DNA of 64,000 nt from Pseudoalteromonas sp. MEBiC 03607 (GTDB lineage: Bacteria; Pseudomonadota; Gammaproteobacteria; Enterobacterales; Alteromonadaceae): contig NZ_SRRY01000001.1 in assembly GCF_004792295.1 (NCBI RefSeq), forward strand, positions 3,417,501 through 3,481,500, read 5' to 3'. Of the stretch, positions 45,155-53,847 are shown one piece after another. The notes under the pieces are model-generated. The model was not told the DNA's origin and made no database searches. It saw only the letters and a list, made by a program, of their open reading frames with translations. Every line of letters starts with the position of its first letter. Position 1 is the stretch's first letter. A program made the translations under genes and the position numbers.

Positions 45155-45382
45155 ATGAAAACGAGGACCTACACACTAGCCGTGCTGTTGAGTGTAATTT
45201 CAATGAGCAGTAATGCATTTGATTTAAAAGATACATTCAATGAATTAGATAAAGATAGCAATGGTTTTTTGAGTGATGCTGAAGCATCTGAAGACGCTTT
45301 ATTACATGGAAACTTCACTCAAATTGATAGCAATCAAGATGGTCAAATTTCATTTGCAGAGTTTAAATCATTTATTAATTAG
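45155..45382 (+). CDS. Secreted two-EF-hand protein 1
   Basis: 75 residues. Signal peptide (about 1-21, ending SSNA). Two EF-hand loops, DKDSNGFLSDAE and DSNQDGQISFAE, both canonical (acidic positions 1, 3, 5, Gly6, hydrophobic 8, Glu12). It should bind two calcium ions in the periplasm or outside the cell; the function is unknown. It is first in a group of four paralogues and directly downstream of the sigma-54 promoter, so it is likely under the divergent GlrR-like regulator. Confidence 0.88.
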   Translation: MKTRTYTLAVLLSVISMSSNAFDLKDTFNELDKDSNGFLSDAEASEDALLHGNFTQIDSNQDGQISFAEFKSFIN

Positions 45383-45391
45383 GAGTGTGTG

Positions 45392-45619
45392 ATGAAACAA
45401 CTTTTTGCAGCATTCTCGTTGATGTTTTTAGTTATCAGTGCCACCGTTTTAGCATCGCAAATGGATGTGCGTTTTGCGAAATTTGATACCAATGCCGATG
45501 GCGAAATTTCATTAACTGAAGCAACCAAACACGATAACTTACTTAAGCAATTTGCCGATCTGGATGAAAACGGCGATCAAGTTCTGTCTGAACAAGAGTT
45601 TGAGAAATTCAAACCTTAA
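45392..45619 (+). CDS. Secreted two-EF-hand protein 2
   Basis: 75 residues from the ATG at 45392, with AGGAG 6 nt upstream; a GTG one codon earlier is also in frame. Signal peptide (about 1-21). EF-hand 1 is DTNADGEISLTE, canonical. EF-hand 2, DENGDQVLSEQE, has Gln where Gly6 is expected, so calcium affinity may be reduced. It lies 9 nt after EF-hand gene 1, in the same operon. Confidence 0.87.
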   Translation: MKQLFAAFSLMFLVISATVLASQMDVRFAKFDTNADGEISLTEATKHDNLLKQFADLDENGDQVLSEQEFEKFKP

Positions 45620-45625
45620 CGGCTT

Positions 45626-45701
45626 AAAGTGCTTGCCATAATCCCAGAGGGAATGTGTAAACGGATTTAAATTTTGGGACTTAAATTATGGCAAGCACTT
45701 T
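45626..45701. repeat. 16-bp inverted-repeat element between EF-hand genes
   Basis: AAAGTGCTTGCCATAA at 45626-45641 is exactly inverted at 45686-45701, with a second inner pair TCCCA (45642-45646) and TGGGA (45675-45679). TTA flanks the core on both sides, possibly a target duplication. It may be a MITE-like insertion or a terminator of the first EF-hand pair. Confidence 0.55.
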
Positions 45702-45870
45702 TACCAAAGCGTGTTTACCTTTGTGGATTAAAATTTGTTCACTTTAGGGACGATTCAATCGCGGCGCGAGATTTGTAACCTAGTGGGCTAAGTAAAGATC
45801 GAGCAATAAAGAGTTAATCGCCCCTAGGAAGAACCCGAAGGGCAGCGCGCCCTAATAAAGGAGAGTAATT
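45702..45870. other. Possible inserted spacer before EF-hand gene 3
   Basis: 169 nt without a gene and more GC-rich than its surroundings. AGGGC-N5-GCCCT at 45839-45853 is a small hairpin just before the GGAGAG ribosome-binding site of the third EF-hand gene. No sigma-54 promoter was seen, so genes 3 and 4 may be transcribed separately. Confidence 0.4.
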
Positions 45871-46104
45871 ATGAGAATTTTCTGGCTTGCTTCATGCACC
45901 TTAATTACTATAAGCTTCAATAGCTTAGCATTGGATGTAAAACAACGCTTTGATCACCTAGATAAAGATAAAAACGGCTTTTTATCTTTGGAAGAACTTT
46001 CATCTCAACCGCATTTAAAAAAGCATATTGCGCAGTGGGATGAAAATAAGGATCAACAAATATCGCTTCTTGAATTTAAACACTACTTAACAAATAAGAG
46101 TTAA
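45871..46104 (+). CDS. Secreted two-EF-hand protein 3
   Basis: 77 residues. Signal peptide (about 1-20). EF-hand 1 DKDKNGFLSLEE is canonical; EF-hand 2 DENKDQQISLLE lacks Gly6 (Gln). A strong GGAGAG ribosome-binding site precedes the ATG. Clearly a paralogue of genes 1, 2 and 4. It is separated from gene 2 by the inverted-repeat element and is 4 nt from gene 4. Confidence 0.87.
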   Translation: MRIFWLASCTLITISFNSLALDVKQRFDHLDKDKNGFLSLEELSSQPHLKKHIAQWDENKDQQISLLEFKHYLTNKS

Positions 46105-46108
46105 AGCA

Positions 46109-46342
46109 ATGTCAAAATTAACCTTTGCCAGCCTCGCAATGTGTTGCGTATTTAGTACAATCAGTGTCGCTGCAGATAGTATTGGTGAAAAATTTAAACA
46201 ACTAGACCGTAATGAAGATGGCTTCTTGAGCCGCTCAGAATCTGCTCGAGATCCAGCTTTATGGTCTCGGTTTAGTAATTACGATAATAATAAAGATAAC
46301 AAGCTATCTCTCTCAGAATACAAGGCTTATGCCAGTAAATAG
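46109..46342 (+). CDS. Secreted two-EF-hand protein 4
   Basis: 77 residues. Signal peptide (about 1-22, SVAA). EF-hand 1 DRNEDGFLSRSE is canonical; EF-hand 2 DNNKDNKLSLSE has Asn at position 6. Cotranscribed with gene 3. It is followed by a hairpin at 46373-46394 before the amidohydrolase gene. Confidence 0.87.
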   Translation: MSKLTFASLAMCCVFSTISVAADSIGEKFKQLDRNEDGFLSRSESARDPALWSRFSNYDNNKDNKLSLSEYKAYASK

Positions 46343-46372
46343 CCGTTATTTTTAGTCGAAATTTTCTTCTGT

Positions 46373-46394
46373 GAGTTGCAGTTTACTGCAACTC
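46373..46394 (+). terminator. Probable terminator of the EF-hand cluster
   Basis: GAGTTGCAG-TTTA-CTGCAACTC, a 9-bp perfect stem 31 nt after EF-hand gene 4, followed by TGATACTGTTTTC. The U-run is broken. Confidence 0.5.
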
Positions 46395-46434
46395 TGATAC
46401 TGTTTTCATACATTAAAAAAATAATTAAAAGATT

Positions 46435-48075
46435 ATGAAACTTATCATCAGCCTACTGGCAACAGCTTCACTGAGTTGTTTTGCCAACACCACAGTTATC
46501 TACAATGTAAATGGTTATACACCGACCTACCAAGGTGAAACCCAACACTTTTCAGCACTGGTTTTTAAAGACGGTAAAGTCGTAAAAACTGGCGATGACT
46601 CGATTAAAAAAAGCTTCCCTGACGCTACCACGATTGATGGCAAACAAGCCACTCTCTTACCTGGTTTAGTCGATGCTCATGGTCATGTGATTGGTTTAGG
46701 TAATAATCTGTCTCAACTTGATGTCAGAAATACCCGTTCAGCAGATGAGGTTGGCAAAATGCTGGCTGAATTTGCTAAAGATAAACAAGGCTGGATCATT
46801 GGTCGCGGCTGGAACCAAGAACAATGGCCCGGCGGACAGTTTCCAACCGCTGCTGATTTAGACAAATATGTAAAAGATAAACCCGTGGTACTTTCTCGGG
46901 TTGACGGCCACGCGGTCTGGGTTAACTCAAAAGCAATAGAATTAGCTGGGATATCTGCAGCCACCGATTCACCTGCTGGGGGAGAAATCATCAAACTGAC
47001 TTCAGGTGAGCCATCAGGCGTATTTATTGATAAAGCCGAAACGCTTATTACAAAGCATGTACCAAAAGTAAGCCATGCCAGTATTAATACAGCATTAGAC
47101 AATGCTGGTGAGCATTTACTAAGTTTGGGGATCACCTCAACCCATGATGCTGGTATCGATTATGATACATGGCAAGTATACAAGCAGCGTTCTGAGCAAA
47201 ATACCCTGCCGGTTAGAATCGTCGCCATGCTTAGTGCCGCCGATCCTAAGCTAGAAGTCATGCTTAAAGCTGGTCGTTATAAAGATATGAACGACATGCT
47301 GTCTATTCGCAGTGTCAAAGTATACGCTGACGGTGCCTTGGGTAGTCGGGGCGCCGCTCTAATCGAAGAGTATGCAGATCGTAAAAATCATCATGGCTTA
47401 ATGCTTGAAACCCAAGAGAAACTTGAACAATTATTTAACCTGAGTTTTGCTCATGGCTTTAGTGCGAACACTCACGCCATTGGTGATAAAGCCAACCATG
47501 TAGTGCTAGATGCTTACGAAAATGTGTTTAAAAAATCAGGAGGCATTTTACTGCGTAACCGCATTGAACATGCACAAATTGTTGCCCCTGATGACATACC
47601 TCGCTTTAAGACACTAAAAATTATTCCATCAATGCAACCCGTTCATGCAACCTCTGATATGCATATGGCTGAGCAGCGTTTAACTGAGAAACAACTTGAA
47701 GGGGCTTACGCTTGGAAAACCTTTTTAGCGCAAGGTTCAGTAATTGCAGCGGGTTCTGATTTTCCTGTAGAGCTTGCCGACCCATTTGATGGTTTATATT
47801 CAGCCATTACACGAATGGATCACAATCAACAGCCTGAAGGCGGCTGGCGTCCTCAAGAATTATTATCTCGCGATGAAGCGCTGCGTGCTTTTACTTTAGG
47901 TGGTGCTTATGCCGCACATCAAGAGTTTAAAGTTGGTAGCTTAGAGCAAGGCAAGTGGGCTGACTTTATTTTGATTGATAAAGACTATTACAAGGTGCCT
48001 GTATCAGAAATTCACGCTATTAGCGTTACTCAAACTTGGATTGCAGGCGAGCTTAAATATAAAAAAGAGGATTAA
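46435..48075 (+). CDS. Exported amidohydrolase (Amidohydro_3/YtcJ-like)
   Basis: 546 residues with a signal peptide (about 1-18). The metal-dependent hydrolase barrel has VDAHGHV (H-x-H metal site), HDAGID, ADGALGSRGAAL, HAIGDKAN, IEHAQ and the GSDFPVE Asp, in the order of the YtcJ-like group of imidazolonepropionase-related amidohydrolases. It should hydrolyse an amide or imide in the periplasm; the substrate is unknown. Its 3' end overlaps the convergent YgjV-like gene by 4 nt. Confidence 0.9.
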   Translation: MKLIISLLATASLSCFANTTVIYNVNGYTPTYQGETQHFSALVFKDGKVVKTGDDSIKKSFPDATTIDGKQATLLPGLVDAHGHVIGLGNNLSQLDVRNTRSADEVGKMLAEFAKDKQGWIIGRGWNQEQWPGGQFPTAADLDKYVKDKPVVLSRVDGHAVWVNSKAIELAGISAATDSPAGGEIIKLTSGEPSGVFIDKAETLITKHVPKVSHASINTALDNAGEHLLSLGITSTHDAGIDYDTWQVYKQRSEQNTLPVRIVAMLSAADPKLEVMLKAGRYKDMNDMLSIRSVKVYADGALGSRGAALIEEYADRKNHHGLMLETQEKLEQLFNLSFAHGFSANTHAIGDKANHVVLDAYENVFKKSGGILLRNRIEHAQIVAPDDIPRFKTLKIIPSMQPVHATSDMHMAEQRLTEKQLEGAYAWKTFLAQGSVIAAGSDFPVELADPFDGLYSAITRMDHNQQPEGGWRPQELLSRDEALRAFTLGGAYAAHQEFKVGSLEQGKWADFILIDKDYYKVPVSEIHAISVTQTWIAGELKYKKED

Positions 48076-48350
48076 GGGTTTTTAGCGTCAGTTTTTTGCT
48101 GACGCTTTAACTTTATGATGTGGTAAATATTTACAAATGCCAGTAAGCCATTGGTGAAGGCCACCGGAACGGCACCAATTGCAAGACCATAAAAGGTAAA
48201 AGCAATACACCCTGCTAGGTTGAACCAGCGGAGCTTTACCACATCACTCATCGTCAAAGAAGCAACTAACAGTGCAGATGCTAAATAGCCTAAATATTCC
48301 CAACTCAATTGTTCTCTCCTAGGCTTTAGGTTAGCATTGGGGCTTGTCAT
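48072..48350 (-). CDS. Small YgjV-like inner-membrane protein
   Basis: 92 residues with three predicted membrane helices (about 18-36, 43-60, 62-80) and a basic tail. The pattern WEYLGYLASALLVASLTMSD and the NLAGCIAFTFYG segment resemble YgjV/PQ-loop half-transporter proteins. It could act as a dimer like SemiSWEETs, but no substrate can be proposed. Alternative: an unrelated small membrane protein. It is a single gene with a 4-nt overlap with the amidohydrolase stop. Confidence 0.65.
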   Translation of the reverse strand: MTSPNANLKPRREQLSWEYLGYLASALLVASLTMSDVVKLRWFNLAGCIAFTFYGLAIGAVPVAFTNGLLAFVNIYHIIKLKRQQKTDAKNP

Positions 48351-48550
48351 TTTTTTTGACGCACTCAGTGCTACTTTGACAATAAATAAAAAAGCTAACC
48401 TACTAAAAACCTTGTAAAGCTTAAGAAATCATCTTAGCTTTAAAATCATTACACGGGAAATGAAGGTATCAGTAACGTGTATCACCTTACTAGTAAGTTA
48501 GCATAAATTCTTTGAATCTTAATGCTAGCGTCATTAAGATGTAATAAATA

Positions 48551-48562
48551 GGACAATTGTCC
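48551..48562. promoter_or_regulatory. Perfect palindrome before the Crp-like gene
   Basis: GGACAATTGTCC, a 12-bp palindrome 14 nt upstream of the ATG at 48577. Position suggests an autoregulatory operator; it is not a canonical CRP site (TGTGA-N6-TCACA). Confidence 0.5.
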
Positions 48563-48576
48563 GAAGAGCGGCGTTA

Positions 48577-49233
48577 ATGTTTCAATATCATTTTTCAAGC
48601 TACCTTGTTGACCAGCTACTGACATTTGCAGGCAGTAGTTTTCAGCAAGCTAAAAAAGAAGTGCTTATCCACCAAGATCAACCACTCAGTAAACTTGTTT
48701 TAGTGAGAAGTGGCACTGTATCGTTTAGCTATGATGTGGGTAATGGCCGTCGCCTGTTATTAGGTCAACTTGATTGCAACAACACCCTGATTGGTGAAAT
48801 TGAAGCGCTCAATAACTTACCCTGTATTTACACAGTAACTTGCTTTAGTGATGTCAGTTATAACTTAATAGAACTAAAGCACTGGCGTTCACTACTGTTA
48901 GAAAAGCCTGAACTGAGCTTATATACAGCACAAACTATTGCTGCAAAATTCCAAGAAAATCAAAAAATAAATTTAGATAAGTTACTTTTACCACTTAGCT
49001 ATAACATAGCTAAAGATTGTTTACTGAGAGCAGAAAATAACAACCCCACTCTGCTGCGTGCATATCCAACGGTTAATGCAGAAGCTGAGCGCTTTGCCAC
49101 AACTGAGAGAGCTTATAGACGTGTAGTAACAGAACTTGTTGAAAAAGGCTTAGTACAACGCAGTAATCAAGGCCTGCAAGTTGTTGATATTGAAAAACTG
49201 AGTGATTATGTAGAGAGTTTTTCGCAGTTATGA
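48577..49233 (+). CDS. Crp/Fnr-family transcription regulator
   Basis: 218 residues. The N-terminal cyclic-nucleotide-binding-type barrel (about 15-120) contains VRSGTVSFSYD and LIGEIEALNN, but the cAMP-contacting RSE/RxS residues of CRP are not apparent. The C-terminal winged helix (about 145-215) carries TERAYRRVVTELVEKGL, the recognition helix region. It lacks the Fnr N-terminal cysteine cluster. It resembles the YeiL-like branch; the effector is unknown. A palindrome lies just upstream and a 12-bp hairpin overlaps its stop. Confidence 0.88.
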   Translation: MFQYHFSSYLVDQLLTFAGSSFQQAKKEVLIHQDQPLSKLVLVRSGTVSFSYDVGNGRRLLLGQLDCNNTLIGEIEALNNLPCIYTVTCFSDVSYNLIELKHWRSLLLEKPELSLYTAQTIAAKFQENQKINLDKLLLPLSYNIAKDCLLRAENNNPTLLRAYPTVNAEAERFATTERAYRRVVTELVEKGLVQRSNQGLQVVDIEKLSDYVESFSQL

Positions 49234-49248
49234 CAGCATAACTGCGAA
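49221..49248. terminator. Hairpin at the convergent ends of the Crp-like and PRT genes
   Basis: TTCGCAGTTATG-ACAG-CATAACTGCGAA, a 12-bp perfect stem. It includes the last codons and stop of the Crp-like gene. Flanking U-runs are poor in both directions. Confidence 0.5.
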
Positions 49249-49260
49249 GAAATACTTGGA

Positions 49261-49827
49261 TTACTTTTCTAACAAAATATCGTGGATATTTTTTAAATCA
49301 GACTTACCTTCAATAATCTCATCCGGTGTTAATCCTGACAGCTCATGCGGAAATACTAGCCATTCATCAGACTCATGAATGTAATAATCAGGTACCATAT
49401 CTACCTTTGAGTTCTTAGGCTTGTAGTAAGGACATGCAACGCGAATATCACGTGGTAAGTTCAAACGCATTAGCTCATAAAGCTTTTCTTTCAATGCAAA
49501 AATACTGCGGCCAGAATCAAACACGTCATCAACGATTAATAATGAGTTGTCTGCATTGGCATTTTCAATGATGTAATGCAAACCGTGAACTTTGATTTCT
49601 TTTGATTGTTGGTTAATACCGTAATACGAAGAAGTACGAACCGCGATGTGATCAGTCTCAATGCCTTTGTAATCGTAATATTCTTGAACTGCGATACCGA
49701 TTGGTGCGCCACCACGCCAAATACCAATGATGAAATCAGGACGGAAACCATCTTTATAAACTTGTGCCGCAACACGAAATGAATCTTCAAGAAGCTGCTG
49801 CGCTGTGATATAGCACTTATCTGACAT
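49261..49827 (-). CDS. Purine-type phosphoribosyltransferase
   Basis: 188 residues with the PRPP-binding motif LLIVDDVFDSGRS, preceded by IIGIWRGGAPIG, and a C-terminal YYIHESDEWLVFP segment containing the W-x-x-F/P base-stacking pattern seen in hypoxanthine/xanthine PRTs. It should salvage a purine base with PRPP. The exact base (hypoxanthine, guanine or xanthine) cannot be set by eye. No neighbour clarifies it. Cytoplasmic. Confidence 0.85.
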   Translation of the reverse strand: MSDKCYITAQQLLEDSFRVAAQVYKDGFRPDFIIGIWRGGAPIGIAVQEYYDYKGIETDHIAVRTSSYYGINQQSKEIKVHGLHYIIENANADNSLLIVDDVFDSGRSIFALKEKLYELMRLNLPRDIRVACPYYKPKNSKVDMVPDYYIHESDEWLVFPHELSGLTPDEIIEGKSDLKNIHDILLEK

Positions 49828-49974
49828 AAATAGAGACCCCAGTGTGAATGATCATTCAAGTGTAGCTAATTTAATAAAAACTAACCACAGGATGAGAAAA
49901 TGTGGGGCGGGATTTTATACTAATTTACTCAAAAAAGCTTGTATCAGTTTGTAAAATTACTCTTTAGATCAAAA

Positions 49975-50007
49975 AAGCGCCTTAACTTAGGTAAAGTTAA
50001 GGCGCTT
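49975..50007 (-). terminator. pepB terminator
   Basis: AAGCGCCTTAACTT-N5-AAGTTAAGGCGCTT, a 14-bp perfect stem. On the minus strand it is followed by a T-run (A-run at 49971-49976 on plus). It lies 22 nt past the pepB stop. Confidence 0.92.
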
Positions 50008-50028
50008 AATTAGCTACAAGGAAATTAC

Positions 50029-51324
50029 TTACGCTTTTTCTAGTAACGTTCTTGCAACGGTACGCATACCTTGTGTTGTAGCGCCTGCAGCCCACTCGCT
50101 TGTGCTACCCATGTTAAATGCTGCAGCAAGGTCAATGTGCACCCAACCTTTGCCTTCATTTGGCACAAAGCGTGATAAGAAACCAGCCGCGTTAGAAGCA
50201 CCACCGAAGCCACCCCCTTTTTGAGGACGGCTATTTGCTGTATCTGCATATGGTGATGGGCAGTTTTGTTGATGCCACTTTTCAAGAGGTAGAGGCCAAG
50301 CCGCTTCCATTTCTTGCTCTGCAAATTCCTGTACGTCACGTACTAGCTCTTTATCAAGACCAAACAGTGCGTTGTACTCTTGACCAACAGCAACAAGTGC
50401 AGCGCCTGTTAGCGTTGCTGCATCAATAATTAATGGCGCGCCAGACTCACCCGCAGCCATTAAGCCATCAGCTAGTACTAAACGGCCTTCAGCGTCAGTA
50501 TTAACGATTTCAACTGTGGTGCCATTTTTGTAAGTTAAGATATCACCAAGTTTGTAGGCATGACCTGAAATAAGGTTTTCTGCACAACATAAGAACAATT
50601 TAATACGCTTGTTGATACCACGGCTGATAGCAAGCGCTAAGCCTGCTGTTACTGTTGCAGCACCACCCATATCGCACTTCATGCCTAGCATGCCTTCACT
50701 TGGTTTGATTGAATAACCACCTGAGTCAAACGTAATACCTTTGCCCACTAAAGCTGCTGCAACTGGCGCATTTTCATCACCCGTTGGATTATAATCTAGT
50801 GCTAATAAAACTGGCGGACGCTCACTACCACGACCAACTGCATGGATACCAATCCATTGCTGCTCCAACAACGCATCGCCTTTGATGATTTGATAGCTTA
50901 CATGCTCAGGCGCTAACGACTGAATAAACTCAGCCGCTTTACCAGCTAGGCTTTCAGGGAAGATATCATCGGCTGTGCCGTTGATCATTTGGCGAGCCCA
51001 TGTAGCCGCTTGCTTTAATGAAGCTAGCTCTTTGCTGTCTGTTTTTGCGTTTTCAACAAATTCAATCGCATCTAAATTCTTTGGTGATACGAAACCTTGG
51101 TAAAAGGCCCACTGTGTTTCTGTGCACCAAACGTCACCCACTAACGCGATGTTTTTTAAACCTTGATTAGCTAACGTGCGTGCTGCTTTTTGAACACTTT
51201 TAAGTGTATCATGCTCAGTTAAATGAACAGTTGCGCCTTGTTCAGTAAAAGAAAGAGTGGCTTTTTCGCCCCAATGTGCGGCAGCACTGTGCTCGCTAAG
51301 TTGAACTAAAAATTTTTCTGACAT
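50029..51324 (-). CDS. pepB: Aminopeptidase B (M17 leucyl aminopeptidase family)
   Basis: 431 residues. The M17 catalytic domain shows GKGITFDSGGYSIKP, KCDMGGAA and the signature NTDAEGRL, with the Lys/Asp/Glu residues that bind two metal ions. An N-terminal PepB-type domain of about 130 residues is shorter than in PepA, and the length (E. coli PepB 427) favours PepB. It removes N-terminal residues from peptides in the cytoplasm for recycling. Single gene with its own terminator. Confidence 0.93.
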   Translation of the reverse strand: MSEKFLVQLSEHSAAAHWGEKATLSFTEQGATVHLTEHDTLKSVQKAARTLANQGLKNIALVGDVWCTETQWAFYQGFVSPKNLDAIEFVENAKTDSKELASLKQAATWARQMINGTADDIFPESLAGKAAEFIQSLAPEHVSYQIIKGDALLEQQWIGIHAVGRGSERPPVLLALDYNPTGDENAPVAAALVGKGITFDSGGYSIKPSEGMLGMKCDMGGAATVTAGLALAISRGINKRIKLFLCCAENLISGHAYKLGDILTYKNGTTVEIVNTDAEGRLVLADGLMAAGESGAPLIIDAATLTGAALVAVGQEYNALFGLDKELVRDVQEFAEQEMEAAWPLPLEKWHQQNCPSPYADTANSRPQKGGGFGGASNAAGFLSRFVPNEGKGWVHIDLAAAFNMGSTSEWAAGATTQGMRTVARTLLEKA

Positions 51325-51473
51325 GTTAGAATACTCTTTGCGCTAGAAATTGTCGCTCGAGTTTACTACAGCACGCGTCAGTTCCCAACTGCTTGCGATA
51401 AATAGCCAATATCGACGTGGTTCAGTCCATGTATTGAATTACATACAAAAATTAAAAGCGATCCAATAACGCC

Positions 51474-52193
51474 ATGAAATTTACGCCACCATTACAATCT
51501 GCCACTTTACTCAAGCGCTATAAGCGCTTCTTAGCTGATTTAAAAACGCCTTGTGGTCACGAGTTTACCGCTCACTGCGCTAACACTGGTAAAATGACTG
51601 GTTGTGCAGAACCCGGCTTTAAGGCTTATTACTCAACGAGTGACAACACTAAACGTAAGTATCCCCACTCTTTACAATTAACTGAAAACACGTTTAATCA
51701 GCTTATCTGTGTCAATACCGCTATTGCCAATCAAGTTGTCCACGAGGCAGTGCAAAATGGGGTGATTAAAGAGCTTGCTGGCTATCAAACCCTAAACTCA
51801 GAAGTAAAATACGGCCAAGAAAATAGTCGTATCGATTTTTTATTAACAGATGAACACAAACCCCACTGCTACGTAGAAGTAAAATCAGTGACATTGCTTT
51901 CGCAAGCAGAACCAGAATCTGGACAAGGTTATTTTCCGGATGCAAAAACGGAGCGAGGCCAAAAACATCTTCGAGAGCTAATAGAGATGGCGCAGCAAGG
52001 GTATCGTGCAGTGCTATTTTTTGCCGTTTTACATGAAGGTATCAATCAAGTAAGTGCGGCTGCACATATCGATCCTAAATATGCTCAGCTTTTAACAGAT
52101 GCAATAGAAAATGGTGTTGAAGTCATTGCTTACAAAGCAAAAATTTCTGCTGAAGAAATTAAACTGCAAGAAAAATGTGATTTTCTGAGCTAA
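51474..52193 (+). CDS. sfsA: Sugar fermentation stimulation protein homologue
   Basis: 239 residues. N-terminal OB-like part ([32 protein letters not shown] in two stretches) and a PD-(D/E)xK nuclease-like core ([32 protein letters not shown]). DNA-binding or nuclease activity has been proposed for the family, but the role is not settled. It precedes dksA as in E. coli, starting the conserved sfsA-dksA-gluQ-pcnB-folK-panBC block. Confidence 0.95.
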   Translation: MKFTPPLQSATLLKRYKRFLADLKTPCGHEFTAHCANTGKMTGCAEPGFKAYYSTSDNTKRKYPHSLQLTENTFNQLICVNTAIANQVVHEAVQNGVIKELAGYQTLNSEVKYGQENSRIDFLLTDEHKPHCYVEVKSVTLLSQAEPESGQGYFPDAKTERGQKHLRELIEMAQQGYRAVLFFAVLHEGINQVSAAAHIDPKYAQLLTDAIENGVEVIAYKAKISAEEIKLQEKCDFLS

Positions 52194-52283
52194 CCAACTC
52201 TTTTACTAAAATGACAATAAAAAACACGATTTAAGTTGTATTATTTTTTTTTGCCTATATAACTTAGCAAATTTATTAAAATT

Positions 52284-52304
52284 ATGAGTAGTGGCTCTAC
52301 TCAT
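52284..52304. promoter_or_regulatory. Hairpin in the sfsA-dksA spacer
   Basis: ATGAGTAG-TGGCT-CTACTCAT, an 8-bp stem in the 240-nt region upstream of dksA. It has no U-run and could be a leader structure of dksA. Confidence 0.4.
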
Positions 52305-52433
52305 GGCAATTTATGCAATCAGGGGTCGAGGCATATAAATTAAGCTAAAATAAATTTGCCTCAATCTAATGATTCTGCTATTTATAGCCGCCGGCTAACG
52401 CTGGGCAAAATATTAAGGATTTAGGAGAAAGTT

Positions 52434-52877
52434 ATGCCAGACCAAAAAAGACTAGGGTTATTGGCTCAGGCCGGGTTGGAACCATACCAAGAACAGCCAG
52501 GTGAAGAGTATATGAATGAAGCACAACGTGCTCATTTCAAAAAAATTTTAGAAGCTTGGCGTAATGATTTACGTAACGAAGTTGACCGCACTAAATCGCA
52601 TATGCAAGACGAGGCAGCTAACTTTCCAGATCCAGTAGACCGTGCAGCACAAGAAGAAGAGTTCTCATTAGAACTTCGTACTCGTGACCGCGAACGTAAA
52701 CTGATCAAAAAGATTGAAAAAACGATTCAACTAATCAAAGAAGATGACTTTGGCTTTTGTGAATCATGTGGTATCGAAATTGGTATCCGCCGCTTAGAAG
52801 CGCGTCCTACAGCAGACTTATGTGTTGACTGTAAAACGCTTGCGGAAATTAAAGAAAAACAATCTGGACGCGGTTAA
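52434..52877 (+). CDS. dksA: RNA polymerase-binding factor DksA
   Basis: 147 residues. Coiled-coil domain with the tip [13 protein letters not shown] containing the two Asp residues needed for function, and a zinc finger of four cysteines (CESC and CVDC). It enters the RNA polymerase secondary channel and, with ppGpp, controls stringent transcription of rRNA and amino-acid genes. AGGAG lies 7 nt before the ATG. Length close to E. coli (151). Followed after 25 nt by gluQ. Confidence 0.98.
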   Translation: MPDQKRLGLLAQAGLEPYQEQPGEEYMNEAQRAHFKKILEAWRNDLRNEVDRTKSHMQDEAANFPDPVDRAAQEEEFSLELRTRDRERKLIKKIEKTIQLIKEDDFGFCESCGIEIGIRRLEARPTADLCVDCKTLAEIKEKQSGRG

Positions 52878-52902
52878 TTACACCCATTTGCTTAATTAGC
52901 CC

Positions 52903-53847
52903 ATGCCTACCACAGCCGTTAATACACAAAAGCGTGAATATCGTGGCCGCTTTGCGCCATCCCCTTCGGGGCCATTGCACTTTGGTTCACTTATAGCGGC
53001 TGTGGGGAGCTTCCTTGATGCAAAAGCCAATCAAGGGAAATGGTTAGTGCGCATTGAAGATATCGACACAACGCGTGTTGTAAATGGTGCTAGCGACGAC
53101 ATATTACACACCCTAGAGGCTTACGGCCTGCACTGGGATGAAAGCGTAATCTACCAAACCCAACGTCATGAACATTACCAAGCTATTGTTGATGAACTCA
53201 TTTCTCAAAACCTTGTTTATGCATGCCATTGCACCCGTAAAGAAATTAAAGCTATCGGGGGCATTTACCAAGGTCATTGCCGACATAAAAATCATTCTTT
53301 ATCTGACTCAGCGCTGCGTTTAACCCAGCAATTTGCTACCAGCAACTATGATGATTTAATTCAAGGTGAGATCCATGTAGACAACCAGCTTGCACAAGAA
53401 GATTATCTAATTAAACGCAGTGATGGATTATTCGCCTATCAACTGGTTGTGGTTGTTGATGATATTGCACAAGGTATTTCTCATGTTGTTCGCGGCGCGG
53501 ATCTACTTGAGCCCACAGCTAGGCAGCTAAGCTTATTTAAGCAACTTAATCAACCGGCTCCACAATATGCACATTTACCCCTTGCGGTTGCAAAACCAGG
53601 TTTTAAATTGTCAAAACAAAATTATGCGCCGGCCATTTCTAAAAAAGATCCTAAACCTGCACTGTTTGATGCCTTGCGCTTTTTAGGATTACAGCCTGAG
53701 GCATCCATCCTCTCGTTAAGCATTGAGCAAATGCTTGAGTGGGCAATTAAAACCTATCGTATGGAACTGGTTCCTAAGAGCCTAGAAATCCAAGTTAGTG
53801 AGGATCCTAACTCAGCTTTTTGTGACTTTCTTACTATTACAAAATAA
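52903..53847 (+). CDS. gluQ: Glutamyl-Q tRNA(Asp) synthetase
   Basis: 314 residues. A GltX-like catalytic domain without an anticodon-binding domain: PSPSGPLHFGSL (HIGH type), the zinc-binding CHCTRKEI/YQGHC, and KLSKQN (KMSKS type). It attaches glutamate to the queuosine base at the wobble position of tRNA-Asp. Located between dksA and pcnB exactly as in E. coli. Intact. Confidence 0.96.
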   Translation: MPTTAVNTQKREYRGRFAPSPSGPLHFGSLIAAVGSFLDAKANQGKWLVRIEDIDTTRVVNGASDDILHTLEAYGLHWDESVIYQTQRHEHYQAIVDELISQNLVYACHCTRKEIKAIGGIYQGHCRHKNHSLSDSALRLTQQFATSNYDDLIQGEIHVDNQLAQEDYLIKRSDGLFAYQLVVVVDDIAQGISHVVRGADLLEPTARQLSLFKQLNQPAPQYAHLPLAVAKPGFKLSKQNYAPAISKKDPKPALFDALRFLGLQPEASILSLSIEQMLEWAIKTYRMELVPKSLEIQVSEDPNSAFCDFLTITK

